Assembly: GCA_001873995.1 (NCBI GenBank)
Contig: MNVR01000035.1
Location: forward strand, 28,397 to 92,396
Source: Candidatus Phelpsiimicrobium noxiivivens
Lineage (GTDB): Bacteria; Omnitrophota; Gorgyraeia; Velamenicoccales; Velamenicoccaceae
Direction of reading: 5' to 3'
Length of the DNA: 64,000 bases
Made by a program: the position numbers and the translations under genes. Every line of letters begins with the position of its first letter. Within the stretch, counting starts at the first letter, position 1. This document shows, piece after piece, positions 33,992 through 43,321 of the stretch. A model generated the notes under the pieces. The model did no database searches. It was not told where the DNA came from and was given only the letters and a program-made list of their open reading frames with translations.

Positions 33992-36900
33992 TTAAATCTT
34001 ACCCAAAACGCATTCTATCCGCTCAACGACACCCGACCTGACCATCTCGGCATATGGCGAACGGACAACGCCGCCTTCTGCTTCGGCTATAAGGCCTTCG
34101 GGCCCAAAAAGACGAATGCGCGCTGGCCCAACGCCGCCTTTACCGAAAGTATCTTTGCCTTTTGGGTTTATATACGTAACCCGCGTCTTACCCAAAAATA
34201 AGAAACTGTATTCAGGCGCCCCGCGCTTTGCGCGCTCCGCGGTTCCAGGGCCGCTCGCGAAAAGTTTCCCGCAAAGAGCCGGCTTAAACCTTAAAGAAAG
34301 AGCCCCATCATTATCCAAAAAAAATGGTTCGCTCCCTACGTTCATTAACAACCACATATGAATAAATTCAGCCGTTGAACCGCTCAGGCGCGCGACGAAC
34401 CCAGCGCCGTGAAGAGACTTATCCGGATGGATACTTGAAACTATAAAAGAAGAATTCTCCAGAATGCTGCGGCCATAAACAGAAGGCTTTTGGAATGGGA
34501 CAAGCACCTGAAAAAAATCCTCATAAAATTCATCGTAAAGGCCATTTTTTAAAAGTTCAACAATATATTTATATTCCATGTGCAGCCAGATAGACCCGTT
34601 CTCCAGCCAGCCCGGCACGAAAGCTTTAGCGCGCCCGATCTCAAAACTCTCGCTATCTAATGACGCGTTGACCTTATACATCTTGAGCTTCTTATCCCAC
34701 AACGGACTCTTCTTCAACGCCTTGTGTATAGATGAAGCCTTATTTTTTTCTGTCCTCATGGCATGCACAAAACCCTCAAGAAACAACGGCAGCCTCTCCT
34801 GCGTGAACTCTATATCCGAAGGCCCGCGCCGGACAGCTTTATGATAAAAATATGTGCAATAACAACCGGTCTTCGCGTCAAAACTCTTAGCTATCGCCAA
34901 ATTTAACTTGATAAGCGCCAAATCAAACAATTCTTGTATTTTTGAAACAGGAATATCCTTAAGATCTCCAGACACGCCCCTTCTTACCCTAAGGCGGTAA
35001 GATTCTTTCAAAGAGTTAGCCTTGTCCCAATATTCAAGATCAGAGGCGTCAGTCGCAAGCAGGCCAAGCAAGCCTTCAAAAAATTCAACGGCCTCAACAA
35101 TAACCGCAACCTGCTTATCTGCCTCAACACCCCATTTCAGGAACAGGCCTCTAAGCAAGAGTATCAAACGCTTTAATTCAAAAGCCTCAGAAGCCGAAGA
35201 ACCAAAAAGGCCCGGAAGGCCGTTTAAGGCGTCATACCAGCCCGGTTTATCAGCCTCCATCTCTATACCCGCGCCAAAAGGATCAAGAGTGCTTAATTTA
35301 TTTAAGATGAGTGTAAGCAGCTTGTCCACAAGAGTAGTTTTAAAAATATCTCCCTCGCCAAAATGCATCCTGACTTTATTCTTAGCCTCGTGCCTGCGCG
35401 AAATAAGCGCGTTTTTCTCCTCGTCAAGAAAGATAGAACGATACTGGCGCATCTCTCCGCGCTGGACCGTATAACGCTCCGCCCTAGGCTTGACAAAAAC
35501 GTGCGTGTCAAAATACGTAAAGATCTTCTTCTCAAATAATAGCTCTTTGGCGCGATCGGGATATACTGAGATAAAACTCTCCAAAAGATCAATATTATAC
35601 GTCCAGTGGTCAGACCAATATCCTTCGCCAAAAGCCGCCTCTTCGCTGGATGAGGAAAGCGTTATGAGCTCTCGCGCGAATTGTTCGCAGGAACAAGGTA
35701 ATAAAATATTATTTACCCGGATATATTGGAATATCTCGCCGATAGTAAACGGTTTTGAAACAATAGCGGCTATCTTTTTTGAATCCTTCTCAGTAAAACT
35801 TAAAGCGCCCGAAGGGCGCGAAGCGCGCGCGCGCTGACTAAAGGCCTCCTGCGAGATCACGAACCTATCTCCTTTAAAAATAAGCGGGTTATAACCATCA
35901 AGCTGAATAAGATCCATAAAATCAACAATGTTCTTATCTCCTAAAAGAGGTTCAAAGAATATGTCCGAGCGCCTATTCTGGTTTACATCTCGATAATTCC
36001 CATCGCCTTGCGAAAAATACGTGGCTGGCACTGAAAAACGATTATAATCCCGCTCCAGGTCTCCGTGTTTTCTGGAAAACGCGTATACGCTCTTCTTTAC
36101 GCCGTCAATGTCAAACGAATAAGGCAAGCCTCCGCGCAGGACATTATCAAGATACGTCTGGCGGACATAAAGGTCAAATTCCGGGATAGAACTCGCGGTA
36201 AAGGCCTTATCCATGATACCCTCTATCAAAAGCTGGTTAAGCAGCCTTTTGTCACGCATAAAATCCTTATCTATTTTCGCGATCCCATGCTTTTTGATAT
36301 CAATAACATCAAAGACATGGCCTATCATGGAATAGAACCTTACCTCAGCTCCGGGTTTAAGCTCAGTATCACAATAAGAAAATCCACAGGGAAACTTATT
36401 CTCAGCGGCCAGGCCTTTAGGATAACGAAAAACGCCGCTTTTGATAAAATTCAACGGCAGACTGAAGTCCGATGCCTCTGCGAATACCGCTGCCGGGTCA
36501 ACGATGACTTTTGTCTGAGAACAATCTTTATCCTCCTGAAATCCAACGTAAAAATTAGCGCCCTTTACAAAAGCTACCTGGGCAGTATCGCACGGATCAG
36601 TCGTCAACCGATAAATTGGGACACCTTTTGCCTGCATCTCAACGGTCATCCACGCCTCAATAGTACGGCTCATCTCTTTTAAGAACCAATTATTGACGCC
36701 GCAAGGCACTATTACGCTTAACCCGTCTAAGAACTCTAAATGCTTAAGGCCGCGCGACGTATTTTTTATCACGAGTTCTCTGGCCAAAGCAGCGTAAGGC
36801 GCCGCGGGAATAGAAAAATACGAAACCTCCACCTCAAGCCCCAAAGACGCCTGCTCTTCAACGAGCTTTAAGTCAAAGGCCCGGATCACCATTTTATTTT

Positions 36901-37249
36901 TAGTTGAGCGCGATAATGCGCCTTCCCTGGGGGAAAAAGGCTCGTAAAAAATACTCTTTTTATTATCTCTCAACTTAATAAAAGTCCTAAAACCCTGCGA
37001 GGGTGTCAACTGATAGGCTTTATTGGCAGGAAGGAATTCCATTATAGCTTCATCCTTAGAATGTATACCGACGCTCGCGATACACTGCCCGCGGTTTACG
37101 TAAAAAGCCCAGATAGGTATGCCAAATAAGCCAGCTATACCCGGGAAAAAACTTGACCATGGGCGAGTGAAATTATAATTGTTTATTACAAAGGCGCCGC
37201 CTTGTTCTAATTTATATCCCGACGCTTCGCTATCTTTCATCGCTCTCAT
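33992..37249 (-). CDS. Giant GH94/GT36-like carbohydrate-active protein
   Basis: 1085 residues without signal peptide. The N-terminal 400 residues look like a beta-sandwich domain; the central part (GEGYWSDHWTYNIDLLESF near 545; YFDTHVFVKPRAERY near 590; KPGWYDALNGLPGLFGSS near 690) matches the (alpha/alpha)6 region of proteins annotated as cellobiose phosphorylase (COG3459-type). The protein is far longer than characterised GH94 phosphorylases (about 800 residues) and catalytic identity is unproven. An alternative start is the ATG at 37240. It follows the c-di-GMP gene by 8 bp on the same strand. Confidence 0.65.
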   Translation of the reverse strand: MRAMKDSEASGYKLEQGGAFVINNYNFTRPWSSFFPGIAGLFGIPIWAFYVNRGQCIASVGIHSKDEAIMEFLPANKAYQLTPSQGFRTFIKLRDNKKSIFYEPFSPREGALSRSTKNKMVIRAFDLKLVEEQASLGLEVEVSYFSIPAAPYAALARELVIKNTSRGLKHLEFLDGLSVIVPCGVNNWFLKEMSRTIEAWMTVEMQAKGVPIYRLTTDPCDTAQVAFVKGANFYVGFQEDKDCSQTKVIVDPAAVFAEASDFSLPLNFIKSGVFRYPKGLAAENKFPCGFSYCDTELKPGAEVRFYSMIGHVFDVIDIKKHGIAKIDKDFMRDKRLLNQLLIEGIMDKAFTASSIPEFDLYVRQTYLDNVLRGGLPYSFDIDGVKKSVYAFSRKHGDLERDYNRFSVPATYFSQGDGNYRDVNQNRRSDIFFEPLLGDKNIVDFMDLIQLDGYNPLIFKGDRFVISQEAFSQRARASRPSGALSFTEKDSKKIAAIVSKPFTIGEIFQYIRVNNILLPCSCEQFARELITLSSSSEEAAFGEGYWSDHWTYNIDLLESFISVYPDRAKELLFEKKIFTYFDTHVFVKPRAERYTVQRGEMRQYRSIFLDEEKNALISRRHEAKNKVRMHFGEGDIFKTTLVDKLLTLILNKLSTLDPFGAGIEMEADKPGWYDALNGLPGLFGSSASEAFELKRLILLLRGLFLKWGVEADKQVAVIVEAVEFFEGLLGLLATDASDLEYWDKANSLKESYRLRVRRGVSGDLKDIPVSKIQELFDLALIKLNLAIAKSFDAKTGCYCTYFYHKAVRRGPSDIEFTQERLPLFLEGFVHAMRTEKNKASSIHKALKKSPLWDKKLKMYKVNASLDSESFEIGRAKAFVPGWLENGSIWLHMEYKYIVELLKNGLYDEFYEDFFQVLVPFQKPSVYGRSILENSSFIVSSIHPDKSLHGAGFVARLSGSTAEFIHMWLLMNVGSEPFFLDNDGALSLRFKPALCGKLFASGPGTAERAKRGAPEYSFLFLGKTRVTYINPKGKDTFGKGGVGPARIRLFGPEGLIAEAEGGVVRSPYAEMVRSGVVERIECVLGKI

Positions 37250-37257
37250 TTGTTGGA

Positions 37258-39444
37258 TTATCCTACGACATTAAGAAAGACATCTACGACTTTAGGATCA
37301 AACTGGGTATTCATTCCGGATCTTAAGATCTTTATAGCCTCTTCTTTAGAAATGGCTTTATGATATGGCCTGTCCGCGGTAAGCGCTTCGTAAACATCTA
37401 CCACGGCAAGGATCCTGGCGCCCAAAGGTATCTCTTCGCCTTTTAGGCCTCGCGGATAACCGGTCCCATCGTAACGTTCATGGTGGCCGAGGATGAACGG
37501 GACAATATCTTTTAAAAATCCCGCGACTGAAACAATATCAGCTCCTATAACAGGATGTTTTTTGACCGCTTCGTATTCTTCAGGTGTCAGTTTACCCGGT
37601 TTTAAAAGAATAGTGTCGGAAATGCCAAGTTTGCCAATATCATGAAGCATGGCCGCGCGGCGGACATTGTCCACTTCCTGCTCATTCATGCCTACGCGCC
37701 GGGCCATCCTTTCGGCATACTCTACCATCCTATCACAATGTTCGCGCGTGCGCTTATCTCTAAGCTCTATGCTTTTAGCTAAAGAATAAATTGCCTCAAG
37801 GATACTGCGCTCACTGCGCACCGCGTAAAAAGAAAGTTTTTGTTTGACGGAATCAATATAGCGCTTCCTATCATCGTCGGAATATTTATCCAGCGTAGAT
37901 CCCTGGATCTCGTGGCCATATAGGGCCACACCGTCACCGCCCCTCTCTTTGACCCGATAGATACTCTCTTCGCCGCCGTCTATCATCTCTTCAACCGAGA
38001 AAAGCGGGTCTTCCGGATAACTGACAACACCTATAGAACACTTCAATCTTATGATATTGCTGCCGTCGCCAAAATTCCGCGTGCGGAAAAGTTCAAGTAT
38101 CTTGTTACCAACGCCGAAAGCATCTACGCGGTTAGTATCAGGCAGAATGATCGCGAACTCCTCTCCACCCCACCTTGCCACAACATCATTGGTCCTTAAT
38201 TCAGTCTTCAGAAGGCGCGCTACCTGTTTTAAGATCTTATCTCCGAACTGGTGGCCATGAGTATCATTAATGGATTTAAAATAATCCAGGTCTATCATCA
38301 TAATGGAGATTGGCGAAAGCGTGCGCTTAGCGCGCTCAAACTCTGCCGCCAGCCGCTCCCTGAAATAACGAAAGTTATATATCTCGGTAAGGGCGTCTTT
38401 AAGGGCGAGGCCCTCTAATTTATCTTTTATCTCATTTAAGCGTTTCTCACTCTCCGCGCGGTCTGAAATATCCACGTCCATACAATAGACTTCAATGACC
38501 TTGCCATTCTGCAATATAGGGAACATAGAGGAATATATGGTAAGCTCTTTGCCACCCTTGTTTCTCACCTTCCACTCCCTTGCCTGAGGTGAACGGCCCG
38601 TGACTTTAATGTTTTCAAACGCCTCTTCAAAAACTCGCAGATCCGCGGCCCCTAAGATCATGCCCAGCCCCTTTCTGCCTATCACTTCATGCTTGGAATA
38701 ACCATAGAGTACTTCTGAGGCATGATTCCATTCCAATATGCTTCCATCAAGCCCATAACCCTGTATAGCTACTTGAGGAGTATTCTGAATAATAGATTCA
38801 AAACGCAAATACGCGGAACTCATCTCTTCTTCCATCCATTTGCGCTCGCTGACATCCATTACGATATATTCAAAACACTCTAACTCACCCCGGTCGTTCT
38901 TTATCGCCTTCGCTGATACAACGACCCAGATACCCTGACCGTCTTTTTTCTTAAAACGCAATTCCTTAATAAGCGAACCCCTCGCTGATAAAAGAGCTTT
39001 AAACTTATCGTGCCCTTCGCTATCAGCGTATATATCAGCCGGCTTTAATTTAAACAACTCATCTTCCGTAAATCCCAGGATCTTTAAAAAACCATCGTTC
39101 GCTTCCACAAAACCACCATTGTCACCCGGCAGCTCGCGGCAGAACCCGACGTCTAAATTCGTAATAGCAGAGGCAAGCTCCTCTTTTTCACGAAGGAGGC
39201 TCCTCTGCAGGCGAAGAAGATAAACAAAAAATATAATAAGGGCAAAGACAAAACCGAATTGTAAAGCAGCTACAATAGGGACAGTCTCTTTCTTTATATC
39301 CCAGACAAAAGACCAGGAGAGGTGGCGGGCCGCGTCATAATAAGGCAGGAAGAAGAAACTCAAGACAACGCTTAAGACGAACAGGACGGAAAATACCTGT
39401 TTTAAAACATCAAAGCTCTTTCTTTTATTTATGCGTAATGGCAT
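37258..39444 (-). CDS. PAS-PAS-GGDEF-HD-GYP cyclic-di-GMP protein
   Basis: 728 residues. Two N-terminal membrane helices (about 14-34 and 57-80), two PAS domains (about 90-210 and 215-335), a GGDEF domain with an intact WGGEEFAI near 420, and an HD-GYP domain near 545-728 with HDIGKLGI and HHERYDGTGYPRGL. Both cyclase and phosphodiesterase sites look intact, so it may make and degrade c-di-GMP under control of the PAS sensors. Start and ttcA stop overlap as TAATG. Confidence 0.95.
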   Translation of the reverse strand: MPLRINKRKSFDVLKQVFSVLFVLSVVLSFFFLPYYDAARHLSWSFVWDIKKETVPIVAALQFGFVFALIIFFVYLLRLQRSLLREKEELASAITNLDVGFCRELPGDNGGFVEANDGFLKILGFTEDELFKLKPADIYADSEGHDKFKALLSARGSLIKELRFKKKDGQGIWVVVSAKAIKNDRGELECFEYIVMDVSERKWMEEEMSSAYLRFESIIQNTPQVAIQGYGLDGSILEWNHASEVLYGYSKHEVIGRKGLGMILGAADLRVFEEAFENIKVTGRSPQAREWKVRNKGGKELTIYSSMFPILQNGKVIEVYCMDVDISDRAESEKRLNEIKDKLEGLALKDALTEIYNFRYFRERLAAEFERAKRTLSPISIMMIDLDYFKSINDTHGHQFGDKILKQVARLLKTELRTNDVVARWGGEEFAIILPDTNRVDAFGVGNKILELFRTRNFGDGSNIIRLKCSIGVVSYPEDPLFSVEEMIDGGEESIYRVKERGGDGVALYGHEIQGSTLDKYSDDDRKRYIDSVKQKLSFYAVRSERSILEAIYSLAKSIELRDKRTREHCDRMVEYAERMARRVGMNEQEVDNVRRAAMLHDIGKLGISDTILLKPGKLTPEEYEAVKKHPVIGADIVSVAGFLKDIVPFILGHHERYDGTGYPRGLKGEEIPLGARILAVVDVYEALTADRPYHKAISKEEAIKILRSGMNTQFDPKVVDVFLNVVG

Positions 39445-40181
39445 TATAGTAAATAATCCTTCTTTATCCTCCGAAGGCTTCTGAAGATATTGGTCTTAAC
39501 ACCCGGCGTTGTTTTCTCTAATTCTTTAATGAACCCAGCCACAACAGACCGCTTTGTTGTATTAGTATTCGGGCAAGAACAATGCGGCACAGGTAAATGA
39601 TTTAATCGCGCCAACTCTTCTATATCATCCTCATCCACATAAGCCAATGGCCTGATGATGGACAGTTTGCCCTTGAACATCTCCTGATAAGGCGCCATCG
39701 CGCTTATCTCGCCCTCAAATAAAATATTCATCAGGATCGTAGCTACGATATCGTCCTTATGATGCCCAAAAGCTAATTTATTACAGCCATATTCCTTCGC
39801 CGCTTCAAAGAGAGCGCGGCGGCGATTCCAGGAACACCAGAAACACGTGATCTCAGCCCTTGACTTACCTTTTAAAATATCTATTTTCTTAAAATGGAAC
39901 GGATATCCTTTTTCCTGAAGAAATTTTTTCAATTCCTCTTTATTGACGCATTTATAGCCTAGATCCACATGCACGGCCAATATATCATAGCGGATAGGCA
40001 CAAAAGACCGGCGCTCAGAAAGGATCTTTAAAAGCGTCAAGCTATCCTTGCCGCCTGAAACGGCTACGAGTATCTTATCGCCGTCCCTTATCATCCTGTG
40101 ATCAGCTATGGCAGAACCAACTTTTTTCGAAACGGCCCTCTCTAAACTCTTGGCCCTTGATCCCACTACCTTGTATTCCAA
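39444..40181 (-). CDS. ttcA: TtcA-like tRNA 2-thiocytidine synthase
   Basis: Thiolates C32 of some tRNAs using an Fe-S cluster. PP-loop VAVSGGKDSLTLL near 40, CFWCSWNRRRALFEAA near 115 and a third cysteine region HCSCPN near 205. Length (245) is normal for the short TtcA/TtuA group, so TtuA-like substrate choice is possible. The start at 40181 is TTG, overlapping the upstream lipoprotein by 16 bp; a GTG at 40166 (TAGTG overlap) is an alternative. Confidence 0.85.
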   Translation of the reverse strand: MEYKVVGSRAKSLERAVSKKVGSAIADHRMIRDGDKILVAVSGGKDSLTLLKILSERRSFVPIRYDILAVHVDLGYKCVNKEELKKFLQEKGYPFHFKKIDILKGKSRAEITCFWCSWNRRRALFEAAKEYGCNKLAFGHHKDDIVATILMNILFEGEISAMAPYQEMFKGKLSIIRPLAYVDEDDIEELARLNHLPVPHCSCPNTNTTKRSVVAGFIKELEKTTPGVKTNIFRSLRRIKKDYLL

Positions 40182-40759
40182 CTGCCGTCTGGAGCCTCAA
40201 TAGGCGTGCCTTGCGGAACGTCCGCCTGAATACGCTTAGCGAACAACTTCCCTGTTTCATCTTGAGCGGCGCCGTTCTTCGAAGATACATAATTGTAAAT
40301 AATATTCCTATCACTGTTCTCTTCTTGCGCGATGCTTGAAACATCGCTGCCAGCTGAAGCATTTTTTACTTCAACAAGGCCGCGGGCATTTTCTCCGATA
40401 GCGCCTTTTGACTCAAACGAAGTAAGCGCTGGGCGCCTTTCTTTTCTGCGTTCAATGGCAGCCTTGACATCAGACGGATAATCCGACTCCTCCTGCGCGT
40501 AAGCCTCTTTCACGCCAAAAGATAAAAGGCTTGTTTTGCCTTGTGCTCCGCTGACCGCACCAGCCGCGTTAGGCGCTGATATCATATCCTCTATTGCCGT
40601 AACATCTTTAGCCACATGCTGATAGATATCCAATCGCATAGTCACATCAAGTTTGATGGGTTGCTTAGCGTCTACAGTTACCCTGGCGCACCCCAACAAA
40701 AATAACAAGACCATTGCGGCCTTCATCGTCAAACCGATCCTTCCTCTTCGTATTATCAC
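40166..40759 (-). CDS. YnbE-YdbL fusion lipoprotein
   Basis: 197 residues. The GTG at 40759 is preceded by AGGAGG at the right distance and leads to a lipoprotein signal (LLFLLGC). Residues 25-65 (VTVDAKQPIKLDVTMRLDI) match E. coli YnbE, a small lipoprotein; residues 105-197 (KGAIGENARGLVEVKN; NSDRNIIYNYVS; ending GSWNTR) match DUF1318/YdbL. In E. coli ydbH-ynbE-ydbL is one operon, and YdbH with YnbE forms an intermembrane lipid bridge. Here the two small proteins are one chain, directly after a YdbH-like gene. Confidence 0.8.
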   Translation of the reverse strand: MIIRRGRIGLTMKAAMVLLFLLGCARVTVDAKQPIKLDVTMRLDIYQHVAKDVTAIEDMISAPNAAGAVSGAQGKTSLLSFGVKEAYAQEESDYPSDVKAAIERRKERRPALTSFESKGAIGENARGLVEVKNASAGSDVSSIAQEENSDRNIIYNYVSSKNGAAQDETGKLFAKRIQADVPQGTPIEAPDGSWNTR

Positions 40760-40801
40760 AGCGTCCTCCTAGACCATTCCCTTATATTGTATCGGGAAGG
40801 T

Positions 40802-41749
40802 CTAACCTTTCTGGTTATGCCAAACTACCTCAAATTGTCTCTTACCGGCTTGGCCTTCAAGCAAGAGATCTATCTTTATGTTTTGACCTTCGTTACTTAT
40901 TTTGGCACTTCCTATATCATAATGGTAATCTTTTAAATTTTCAACCACTATATTTAATCCGTTGCCGCTCAAAGCATTCCGTTCCACAATTGAATCATCA
41001 ACAATGGTACACTGGCCCCCGCCTTCTGACTTCAGGCCGCCATCTACTTTCCTTATTTCCGCGCCTTCTATGAGAATTTGGATCTTACCAGAATAGGCGC
41101 CTGTGGCCTGCACGCGTTTTTCCACCTCAAAAAACTTCATAACATCTCTTAAATCAACATGCTCCAATTGCATGGCTATATCCATTGCAGGAGCCTTTTC
41201 TCCTATCAAAAGGATAGAACCAGAGCATCTAATAGTTCCGCCAAATATAGGGATTGCAACATCGTCAAAATAGAACGTCTTTGGATCTATTTTAAGGCGC
41301 CCTTTTATAGCCTTTGATACGGCTTTTTTATACGTCAGGCGCCGAATATCCAGCGGAGAGCTAAGCAAACGCGTTTCTTTATCCTTTGAAAAAGCGATCC
41401 GCGTATCTTCCAGTTCCAAAACATCATACGACAAAGATGATACCGCCGCCTCTGCTTTATCAATGGCAGATAGATCTCCCTTAAAAAGAGCAAATAATGA
41501 AAATTTAAATAAAGCCTTTTGGCCTGTAAAATTTAAGGCGGGAGACGAATTTTTAATATTTTTAATACCAAAATTCTGAAGACGCGCGTATCCAGGCCAA
41601 AGAGAAATATCCTTCGCGTAAAAAATACTGCCTGGCGCGTATTTACTCAAGGCTTTATTAACAGCATATATGGCTGCCTTATCCTTAAACGATAACACGG
41701 CAGTTATTAAAACAAATAAAACAACAACCCAAACAACCCTACTCTTCAT
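40802..41749 (-). CDS. Short YdbH-like AsmA-superfamily protein
   Basis: 315 residues: one N-terminal membrane helix (VVWVVVLFVLITAVLSF), beta-rich body, and a C-terminal segment (SGNGLNIVVENLKDYHYDIGS, then LLLEGQAGKRQFEV) like the YdbH C terminus. E. coli YdbH is about 880 residues, so this version is much shorter and would not span a periplasm alone unless it oligomerises. It overlaps the nuclease gene by 11 bp and precedes the YnbE-YdbL fusion. Confidence 0.7.
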   Translation of the reverse strand: MKSRVVWVVVLFVLITAVLSFKDKAAIYAVNKALSKYAPGSIFYAKDISLWPGYARLQNFGIKNIKNSSPALNFTGQKALFKFSLFALFKGDLSAIDKAEAAVSSLSYDVLELEDTRIAFSKDKETRLLSSPLDIRRLTYKKAVSKAIKGRLKIDPKTFYFDDVAIPIFGGTIRCSGSILLIGEKAPAMDIAMQLEHVDLRDVMKFFEVEKRVQATGAYSGKIQILIEGAEIRKVDGGLKSEGGGQCTIVDDSIVERNALSGNGLNIVVENLKDYHYDIGSAKISNEGQNIKIDLLLEGQAGKRQFEVVWHNQKG

Positions 41750-43199
41750 AAAGCAGCTTCTCCTCGTTCTTTAAGGGCATGCATGTATTAAACCCCTGGC
41801 TGACTAAAGTATCATAAAGGCATTGCGTCTGATCTTCATCGCCGTGGACAAGGAAGACCTCTTTTGAGGGGCGGCATTCCTGCACATATTTTAAAAGATC
41901 ATTTTTATCCGCGTGGCCCGAGAGGGCGTTTATGACTACGACCTCAGCATTCAACTCGTATTCCATGCCATAAATGCGCACGATCTTTTCTCTATCTACG
42001 ATCTTTTTACCAAGCGTGTCTTTTGCCATATAGCCGACGATAAGAACTGTATTGCGCGATTCCGTAATATTATTTTTTAGATGATGCAAAACGCGGCCCG
42101 CTTCGCACATGCCGGACCCAGCGATAATAATCATAGGCCTCTTGTCATTGTTTAAAGCCTTTGATTCATGCTGGTCCTGAACATAATGCAGGTGTAAAAA
42201 ATCAAATGGGCTGGAATCATTGCGTATGAGGTCTTTAACCTTATGATCCATATAATGGACATTTTTCCTAAAGACGTCCGTGACCCGCGTCGCCAACGGG
42301 CTGTCAACATAAACAGGCAGCTCGGGTATAGCGCCCTCTTTTAAAAGTTCTGCCAGGACATAGATGACCTCCTGCGTCCTCTCCAGGGCGAAAGACGGTA
42401 TTATGATCTTTCCTTTCCGGGCGACGGTCCGGTTTATGGCTTCACGCAATTTCCCCTTTGCCTCTGAGATTGGCGAATGGGCCCTGCCTCCATACGTAGA
42501 CTCCAATATCAAATAATCCAGGTCTTTTAATATCGTGGGATTGTTAAGCATAGGCAGGTCTTCCCTGCCTAAGTCCACCGCGTAACCGATGCGCAATATC
42601 TTACGCTCCATCCTTATATCTAAAGATATGACGCTGGCGCCCAAAATATGGCCAGCGTTATAAAAAGTTACCGTTGTATCATGCGTTATCTTAAACCTCT
42701 GCCCGTAATTCAAGGGCCGAAATTTTGAAATGGAGCGCATAGCCTCACGTTCAGTATAAAGAGGCCCTTGGGCTCCGGGCCTCTGAGGTTCATGCCTCCT
42801 GTTCCTGCGTCCCGCGGACCGTGGAGTGAGCTTTCTTAAATACCTGAAATCTTCTTCCTGGACGCGGCCGGAATCAGCCAGCATCAGATTACATAGGTCC
42901 CGAGTAGCTGATGTAGTGTATATCTTACACCGCAGGCCGTGCTTCAATAACGTAGGAATATTTCCACAGTGGTCAATGTGCGCGTGAGATAGGACAAGCG
43001 CGCCTATGCGCGGAAGATGATAAGAAAACGAGGTATTTATCTGGTAAAACTCTCCACGGTGGCCATAAAACAGGCCGGCATCTATTAAGACTTGCGATTT
43101 CGGAGTAGTCAAAAGATGGCTGGACCCTGTCACGGTCCTGACCCCGCCTAAAAACTTTATCCGGACTTCTCTTTTACGACTGGCACCATTTTTTTTCAT
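41739..43199 (-). CDS. Beta-CASP metallo-beta-lactamase ribonuclease
   Basis: 486 residues from the ATG at 43199, which follows GGGAGG with 9-nt spacing (longer forms start at 43220 or 43235). Zinc motif SHAHIDHCGN near 65, beta-CASP domain with PSFALERTQEVIYVL, and C-terminal GYMAKDTLGKKI and ALSGHADKNDLL (RNA-specificity motif). Similar to bacterial and archaeal CPSF73-like RNases that process RNA 3' ends. Confidence 0.92.
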   Translation of the reverse strand: MKKNGASRKREVRIKFLGGVRTVTGSSHLLTTPKSQVLIDAGLFYGHRGEFYQINTSFSYHLPRIGALVLSHAHIDHCGNIPTLLKHGLRCKIYTTSATRDLCNLMLADSGRVQEEDFRYLRKLTPRSAGRRNRRHEPQRPGAQGPLYTEREAMRSISKFRPLNYGQRFKITHDTTVTFYNAGHILGASVISLDIRMERKILRIGYAVDLGREDLPMLNNPTILKDLDYLILESTYGGRAHSPISEAKGKLREAINRTVARKGKIIIPSFALERTQEVIYVLAELLKEGAIPELPVYVDSPLATRVTDVFRKNVHYMDHKVKDLIRNDSSPFDFLHLHYVQDQHESKALNNDKRPMIIIAGSGMCEAGRVLHHLKNNITESRNTVLIVGYMAKDTLGKKIVDREKIVRIYGMEYELNAEVVVINALSGHADKNDLLKYVQECRPSKEVFLVHGDEDQTQCLYDTLVSQGFNTCMPLKNEEKLLYEE

Positions 43200-43299
43200 C
43201 CAGTTAGGCCTCCCGCCCATACGGCTCGTCACCAAAAAAAGTTTCGTTCACACTAACATACGCTCTCACTTTATAAAAACGCCCAGCGCAAGGTCCAAC

Positions 43300-43321
43300 G
43301 GGATTCATATCTTTGAATCCC
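43300..43321 (-). terminator. Possible hairpin terminator after the redoxin gene
   Basis: Perfect 7-bp stem (GGGATTC with GAATCCC, 8-nt loop) spanning the redoxin stop codon on the minus strand. The T-rich stretch (GTTTTTAT) comes about 20 nt later, so termination is uncertain. Confidence 0.35.

Noticed and set aside
34116..36682. Several plus-strand frames opposite the 1085-residue gene
   Set aside because: All are nested in a long coding frame on the other strand and show no family motif or start signal.
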